A stretch of 64,000 nt of DNA, taken from contig JAGIBN010000003.1 of the NCBI GenBank assembly GCA_017744315.1, positions 124,001-188,000 on the forward strand. The letters run 5' to 3'. The translations under genes were made by a program, and so were the position numbers. Below are positions 60,581-64,000 of this stretch, piece after piece (within the stretch, counting starts at the first letter, position 1; every line of letters begins with the position of its first letter). A model generated the notes under the pieces. It made no database searches and was not told the DNA's origin. It was given only the letters and a program-made list of their open reading frames with translations. Source of the stretch: Porphyrobacter sp. GTDB taxonomy: Bacteria > Pseudomonadota > Alphaproteobacteria > Sphingomonadales > Sphingomonadaceae.

Positions 60581-61807
60581 TCACGCAGCGGCTGGGACGG
60601 GGAGGACTTCTCCAAGACCTAGAAGTCCCTGGTAAATGACCTGATAACGCCGCGCATTCCGGACCCAATCATGTCGGGTTTCGACGTGGGCTCGCGCGGC
60701 CTCGCGCATGACCGGCCACTGATCCCGCCTTGCGAGCAATGCCGCCAGTTCGCGCGCGCAGTCGGCGGGATCGTCGGGTGCGAACAAGGCTCCGGTGACG
60801 CCATCGGTGATCAACTCGCGATGTCCGCCCACCGACGAGGCGGCCACGAGTTTGCCCTGGGCCATCGCTTCGAGCGGTTTGAGCGGCGTGACCAGGTCGG
60901 TCAGACGGCTCGCCTTGCGCGGATAGGCCATGATGTCGCACAGCGAATAATAGCGCTCGACCTCGCCATGGGGGACGCGGCCGACGAAGCGGATGGCGGA
61001 GGCCGCGGGCGAAGCGTCGGCGCGCAGGCGCAATTCGTCCGCCATCGGTCCGCCGCCCACCATCAGCAGCCGTGCCTGCGGTTGCTTCTCCAGCAGGGCC
61101 GGCATGGCATCGATCAGATCGTCGAGCCCCTCGTAATCGTAGAAGCTGCCGATGAAGCCGATCACCGGCCCCTCGCCCAGGTCGAGATCGCGCGCCAGCG
61201 GCACGTCCCGCGGAATCGGCGAGCCGAACAGTTCGAGATCGACGCCGTTGGGCATGATCCCGATCTTTCCCGAGGGAACGCCCCGGGCGATCAGATCCTC
61301 GCGCAGTCCGTGACAGATCGTGACCACGGCATCGGCCCCCGCAATCACCCGGTTTTCGAGCGCGCGCGTCAGTCGATATTTGATCGAGCCTTCGTGTCCG
61401 TTGCCGTTGCCGACGGCCGCATCTTCCCAGAAGGCGCGGATCTCGTAGACCAGGGGCAGCCCATGGCGCCGGGCGATGCGAAGGGCTGCTGCCCCGCACA
61501 GTGCCGGCGAGTGGGCGTGCAGCACGTCGGGCCGCCATTCTTCCACCAGTTCGTCGATCGCATTGGCCAGCGCGCCGATCTCGCGCCATTCGCGCAGTCC
61601 GGCGGGGCCCGAGGACTCGCCGCGAGTGCGGTGAAACGTCAGGCCATCGACCTGTTCGATATCGGGCCCGCCCGATTGATGGCGCAAGCCGCTGATCCCC
61701 CGCACCTCGATCCCGTTGGCGATCTGGGCCTTCATCAGGGCGCGCGTGCGGAAGGTGTAGCCGCTGTGCATCGGCAGCGAGTGATCGAGGACGTGGAGAA
61801 CCCGCAT
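60581..61807 (-). CDS. Exosortase-A-system-associated glycosyltransferase (GT4)
   Basis: A 408-residue GT-B glycosyltransferase of family 4. The N-terminus MRVLHVLDHSLPMHSGYTFRTRALMKAQ is the signature of the PEP-CTERM/exosortase-A-associated glycosyltransferase subgroup. VLHAHSPALCGAAALRIARR, the donor-site GVDLELF and GFIGSFYDYEGLDDLIDAMP follow. The catalytic EX7E region is DLVTPLKPLEAMAQGKLVAAS. It builds an exported polysaccharide or protein-linked glycan at the cytoplasmic membrane. The start at 61807 matches the family. It diverges from the O-ligase-like gene. Confidence 0.88.
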   Translation of the reverse strand: MRVLHVLDHSLPMHSGYTFRTRALMKAQIANGIEVRGISGLRHQSGGPDIEQVDGLTFHRTRGESSGPAGLREWREIGALANAIDELVEEWRPDVLHAHSPALCGAAALRIARRHGLPLVYEIRAFWEDAAVGNGNGHEGSIKYRLTRALENRVIAGADAVVTICHGLREDLIARGVPSGKIGIMPNGVDLELFGSPIPRDVPLARDLDLGEGPVIGFIGSFYDYEGLDDLIDAMPALLEKQPQARLLMVGGGPMADELRLRADASPAASAIRFVGRVPHGEVERYYSLCDIMAYPRKASRLTDLVTPLKPLEAMAQGKLVAASSVGGHRELITDGVTGALFAPDDPADCARELAALLARRDQWPVMREAARAHVETRHDWVRNARRYQVIYQGLLGLGEVLPVPAAA

Positions 61808-61904
61808 GATCGCTTGCCAATGCCACGGCAAACTTAACGGCACGTCAACCGAACAAGGTTACTTCCTGCCAACTTGAGTTCCCAGGGAAGTCCGGGGTCC
61901 GGGT

Positions 61905-62072
61905 TTGGTCGATATCTTCACTCTCGCGCTGACGCACGGCCTGCTGGCCGTCGCGATCTGGCGCCTGCTGTCCAGGCCTGACCTCGACAGCGAAGAGCCA
62001 GCCAGCGGGCGCGATCGCCCCTGGCTTCGCAAGCGGGGCGAAACGGCCGAAGCGAGCACGGCCGATGATTGA
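61905..62072 (+). CDS. 55-residue protein preceding the O-glycosylation ligase gene
   Basis: A small frame starting at the TTG at 61905 and ending at the TGA at 62070-62072, overlapping the next gene's ATG (62065) by eight bases. The product has a short hydrophobic segment, VDIFTLALTHGLLAVAIWRLL, and then a charged tail, RPWLRKRGETAEASTADD. AGGGAAG lies upstream. I recall a small protein of this look often preceding exosortase-A-associated O-ligase genes in sphingomonads, but the function is unknown. Codon choice and the overlap favour a real, translationally coupled gene. Confidence 0.55.
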   Translation: MVDIFTLALTHGLLAVAIWRLLSRPDLDSEEPASGRDRPWLRKRGETAEASTADD

Positions 62073-63444
62073 TATCGCCCTACTCGGGTTCATCGCACTT
62101 GTGCTCACGCTCGGCCTGAAGCGGCCGTTCGCCTGGGTGCTGGCCTATATCTATATAGATGTGGTCGCGCCGCAGAAGATCGGCTGGGGGATCATCCAGT
62201 CGGTTCCGGTTTCGATGATTGCTTTCGCGGCAGCTTTCGGCGGCTGGCTGCTGCTCGACAACAAGCAGGGTAGCCGGTTCACCTTGCGCCAGGGCCTGAT
62301 CGCATTGCTGCTCGGCTGGTGCTTCTTCACCACCCAGACAGCCGACTTCCCGGTCGAGGCGGCGACCAAGTGGGCCTGGGTATGGAAGGCGTTGGTCTTC
62401 GCGCTGTTCCTGCCGCTGACCTTGCGGACGCGGTTGAGGATCGAGGCGGCCGTCCTGGTCATGGTGCTGTCCATCAGCACGATCATCATCAATGGCGGCA
62501 TCAAAACCGCTCTGGGCAGCGGGGGCTACGGGGCTCTGTCGTTGCTCGTGAACGACAACACCGGGCTCTACGAAGGCTCGATCCTGTCGACCGCCGCGAT
62601 TGCGGTAATACCGGTGGCGTTGTGGCTGGCGCGGCACGGGACGGTGTTCAAACCTGATCGCTGGGTCAAGGCGTTCGCCGCCGGGCTGATCTTCGCCTGC
62701 CTGCTGATCCCGATCGGCACCGCAGCGCGCACCGGCCTCGTCTGCATCGGAGTGCTCGGCGTCCTCATGCTCCGTTCGGCGAAGCGGCGCTTCCTCTATG
62801 CCGCGCTGGCCGGCGTCGCACTGCTGGTCGCCGTGCCGTTCCTGCCGCAAAGCTACCTCGCGCGGATGAACACGATCGCCGACCACGAAGGTGACGAGTC
62901 CGCCTCGACCAGGGTGCAGGTGTGGAACTGGACGCTCGACTATGTTGCCGAGAACCCGCTTGGCGGTGGGTTCGACGCCTATCGCAGCAACAAGTTCACT
63001 TACGAGACGCGCACGGTCATCGGCGAAGGCAATAACCGTACGATCAAGTCCGAGGTCGTTACCGACCACGGCCGCGCCTATCACTCGTCCTACTTCGAGA
63101 TGCTGGGCGAGCAGGGTTGGCCAGGGCTGTTCCTGTGGCTCCTGCTCCACGGACTTGGCCTGTGGCAGATGGAGCGGATCCGCTGGCTGTTCGGTCGTCG
63201 GAAAGCCGAAGGGGAGGAGGGCACGGCGACCTGGCAATGGGGGCTGGCCACCGCCTTGCAGCAGGCACAGGTCGTCTACCTCGTCGGTGCCCTGTTCGTC
63301 GGCATCGCCTATCAGCCCTTCATCTTCATGCTGATCGGCTTGCAATGCGCGCTCTGGGCCTATGTTCGGCGCACCGAATATAGGCCCGCGAAGGCGCAGT
63401 TCCGGCGAGTTGCTCCGGAGAAACCAGCCGCGGCTTCGGTATAG
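62065..63444 (+). CDS. Exosortase-A-associated putative O-glycosylation ligase (Wzy/O-antigen ligase family)
   Basis: A 459-residue membrane protein with about ten to twelve hydrophobic helices. The start MIDIALLGFIALVLTLGLKRPFAWVLAYIYIDVVAPQKIGWG is characteristic of the putative O-glycosylation ligase of the exosortase A system. The Wzy_C-type periplasmic loop contains STRVQVWNWTLDYVAENPLGGGFDAYRSN and DHGRAYHSSYFEMLGEQGWPGL, whose Arg, His and Glu are the usual ligase/polymerase residues. It transfers a lipid-linked glycan to an acceptor in the periplasm. It follows the 55-residue gene with overlap and diverges from the glycosyltransferase. Confidence 0.9.
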   Translation: MIDIALLGFIALVLTLGLKRPFAWVLAYIYIDVVAPQKIGWGIIQSVPVSMIAFAAAFGGWLLLDNKQGSRFTLRQGLIALLLGWCFFTTQTADFPVEAATKWAWVWKALVFALFLPLTLRTRLRIEAAVLVMVLSISTIIINGGIKTALGSGGYGALSLLVNDNTGLYEGSILSTAAIAVIPVALWLARHGTVFKPDRWVKAFAAGLIFACLLIPIGTAARTGLVCIGVLGVLMLRSAKRRFLYAALAGVALLVAVPFLPQSYLARMNTIADHEGDESASTRVQVWNWTLDYVAENPLGGGFDAYRSNKFTYETRTVIGEGNNRTIKSEVVTDHGRAYHSSYFEMLGEQGWPGLFLWLLLHGLGLWQMERIRWLFGRRKAEGEEGTATWQWGLATALQQAQVVYLVGALFVGIAYQPFIFMLIGLQCALWAYVRRTEYRPAKAQFRRVAPEKPAAASV

Positions 63445-63476
63445 CCGGAACAGCCCCCTCCAGTGAAAAGCGTCCT

Positions 63477-64000
63477 CTAGATCGGAAAGTGTCCCGGCTG
63501 GGTTTCGACCGTGATCCAGCGCAGTTCGGTGAAAGCGTCGATCCCGGCCTTGCCGCCGAACCGACCATAGCCGCTCGCCTTCATTCCCCCGAACGGCATC
63601 TGCGCCTCGTCATGCACGGTCGGGCCGTTAACGTGGCAAATGCCCGACTGGATCTGCCGCGCGACCTTGAGGCCGCGCGCGGTATCGCGGGTGAAGACCG
63701 AAGCCGAGAGACCATATTCTGTGTCGTTCGCCAGTTCGATCGCATGGGCCTCGTCGCGCGCACGGACGATGCCGACCACCGGGCCGAAGCTCTCGTCACG
63801 GAACAGCTTCATGTCCGGCGTGACCTTGTCCACCAGATGCGCCGGCATCAGCACGTTGTGCGTGGTCTCCCCACCGGTGAGCAAAGTGGCCCCCTTGGCG
63901 ACCGCCTCCTCGATCAAGGCGTAGCAATGCTCCACCGTCTTGCGATCGACCACCGCGCCCAGCGGAGTACGGCCCTCGCGCGGATCGCCTACGGCCAAGC
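63477..64000 (-). CDS. Aldehyde dehydrogenase, vanillin/salicylaldehyde-dehydrogenase type (C-terminal part; start beyond right edge)
   Basis: The last 173 or so residues of an NAD-dependent aldehyde dehydrogenase; the catalytic Cys and Glu lie beyond the right edge. The C-terminal motifs SFGPVVGIVRA, ANDTEYGLSASVFTRD, IQSGICHVNGPTVHDEAQMPFGGMKASGYGRFGGKAGI and FTELRWITVETQPGHFPI are those of vanillin dehydrogenase (Vdh/LigV) and salicylaldehyde dehydrogenase. It would oxidise vanillin-type aldehydes to acids, the natural substrates for LigM in this window. It is convergent with the O-ligase-like gene. Confidence 0.85.
   Translation of the reverse strand, partial: LAVGDPREGRTPLGAVVDRKTVEHCYALIEEAVAKGATLLTGGETTHNVLMPAHLVDKVTPDMKLFRDESFGPVVGIVRARDEAHAIELANDTEYGLSASVFTRDTARGLKVARQIQSGICHVNGPTVHDEAQMPFGGMKASGYGRFGGKAGIDAFTELRWITVETQPGHFPI

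Overview
The window is GC-rich, densely packed DNA from an alphaproteobacterium, almost certainly a Sphingomonadales member (Novosphingobium, Sphingobium or Erythrobacteraceae type). The evidence is a complete protocatechuate 4,5-cleavage (lig) gene set of the sphingomonad kind, a LigM-type tetrahydrofolate O-demethylase, large TonB-dependent receptors, an exosortase-A-associated glycan locus, and small palindromic CCTCCCC intergenic repeats. All identifications come from reading the sequence; no database search was run.

Layout. 1-9.4 kb: start of katG, a nitronate monooxygenase-like flavoprotein, an alpha/beta hydrolase, ligM diverging from a VOC gene and a 42-residue membrane protein, a lipoprotein, a TauD dioxygenase with an MFS permease, a quinone-oxidoreductase-like enzyme and a LigF-like glutathione S-transferase. 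9.4-18.4 kb: a translationally coupled amidohydrolase / phosphatase-like / SDR / zinc-ribbon operon that may run into the GST, an aldehyde dehydrogenase, a PQQ quinohemoprotein dehydrogenase, a core-MetE-like methyltransferase and a DUF418 membrane protein. 18.4-27.6 kb: a TonB receptor, an operon of two NTF2-like proteins plus a LigW-like amidohydrolase diverging from a LigD-like SDR, then two paralogous exported dienelactone-hydrolase-like proteins coupled to a serine hydrolase. 28-37.4 kb: a second TonB receptor, a two-lobed surface lipoprotein, an HPP protein, a membrane-tethered LuxR/DUF4019 protein, an aldo-keto reductase coupled to a CmcJ/NvfI-like oxidoreductase, a palindromic repeat and a small helical protein. 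37.5-46.1 kb: the core lig locus, DUF1932-ligJ-DUF2218-ligA-ligB-ligC diverging from ligK-ligU-ligI, then an MFS permease. 46-58.8 kb: mostly housekeeping (MipA-like porin, META lipoprotein, lptC-lptA, RNase D, ung, a TfdA/MarR pair, GFA protein, gltB-gltD). 59-63.4 kb: an acidic repeat membrane protein and exosortase-A-associated glycan genes. The right edge holds the 3' part of a vanillin-dehydrogenase-like aldehyde dehydrogenase.

How it fits together. Vanillate-type methoxyarenes would be demethylated by LigM. Protocatechuate is then opened by LigAB, oxidised by LigC, hydrolysed by LigI, tautomerised by LigU, hydrated by LigJ and cleaved by LigK to pyruvate and oxaloacetate. The flanking genes (LigF-like GST, LigD-like dehydrogenase, LigW-like decarboxylase, NTF2-like proteins, aldehyde and PQQ dehydrogenases, TonB receptors) look like upstream modules feeding lignin-derived dimers or monomers into that core. 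The most useful unifying observation is a 19-bp TTGT-N11-ACAA-type palindrome that recurs in four intergenic control regions: ligM/VOC, TonB receptor, NTF2/SDR, and DUF1932-ligJABC/ligKUI. It suggests one regulon joining these scattered modules.
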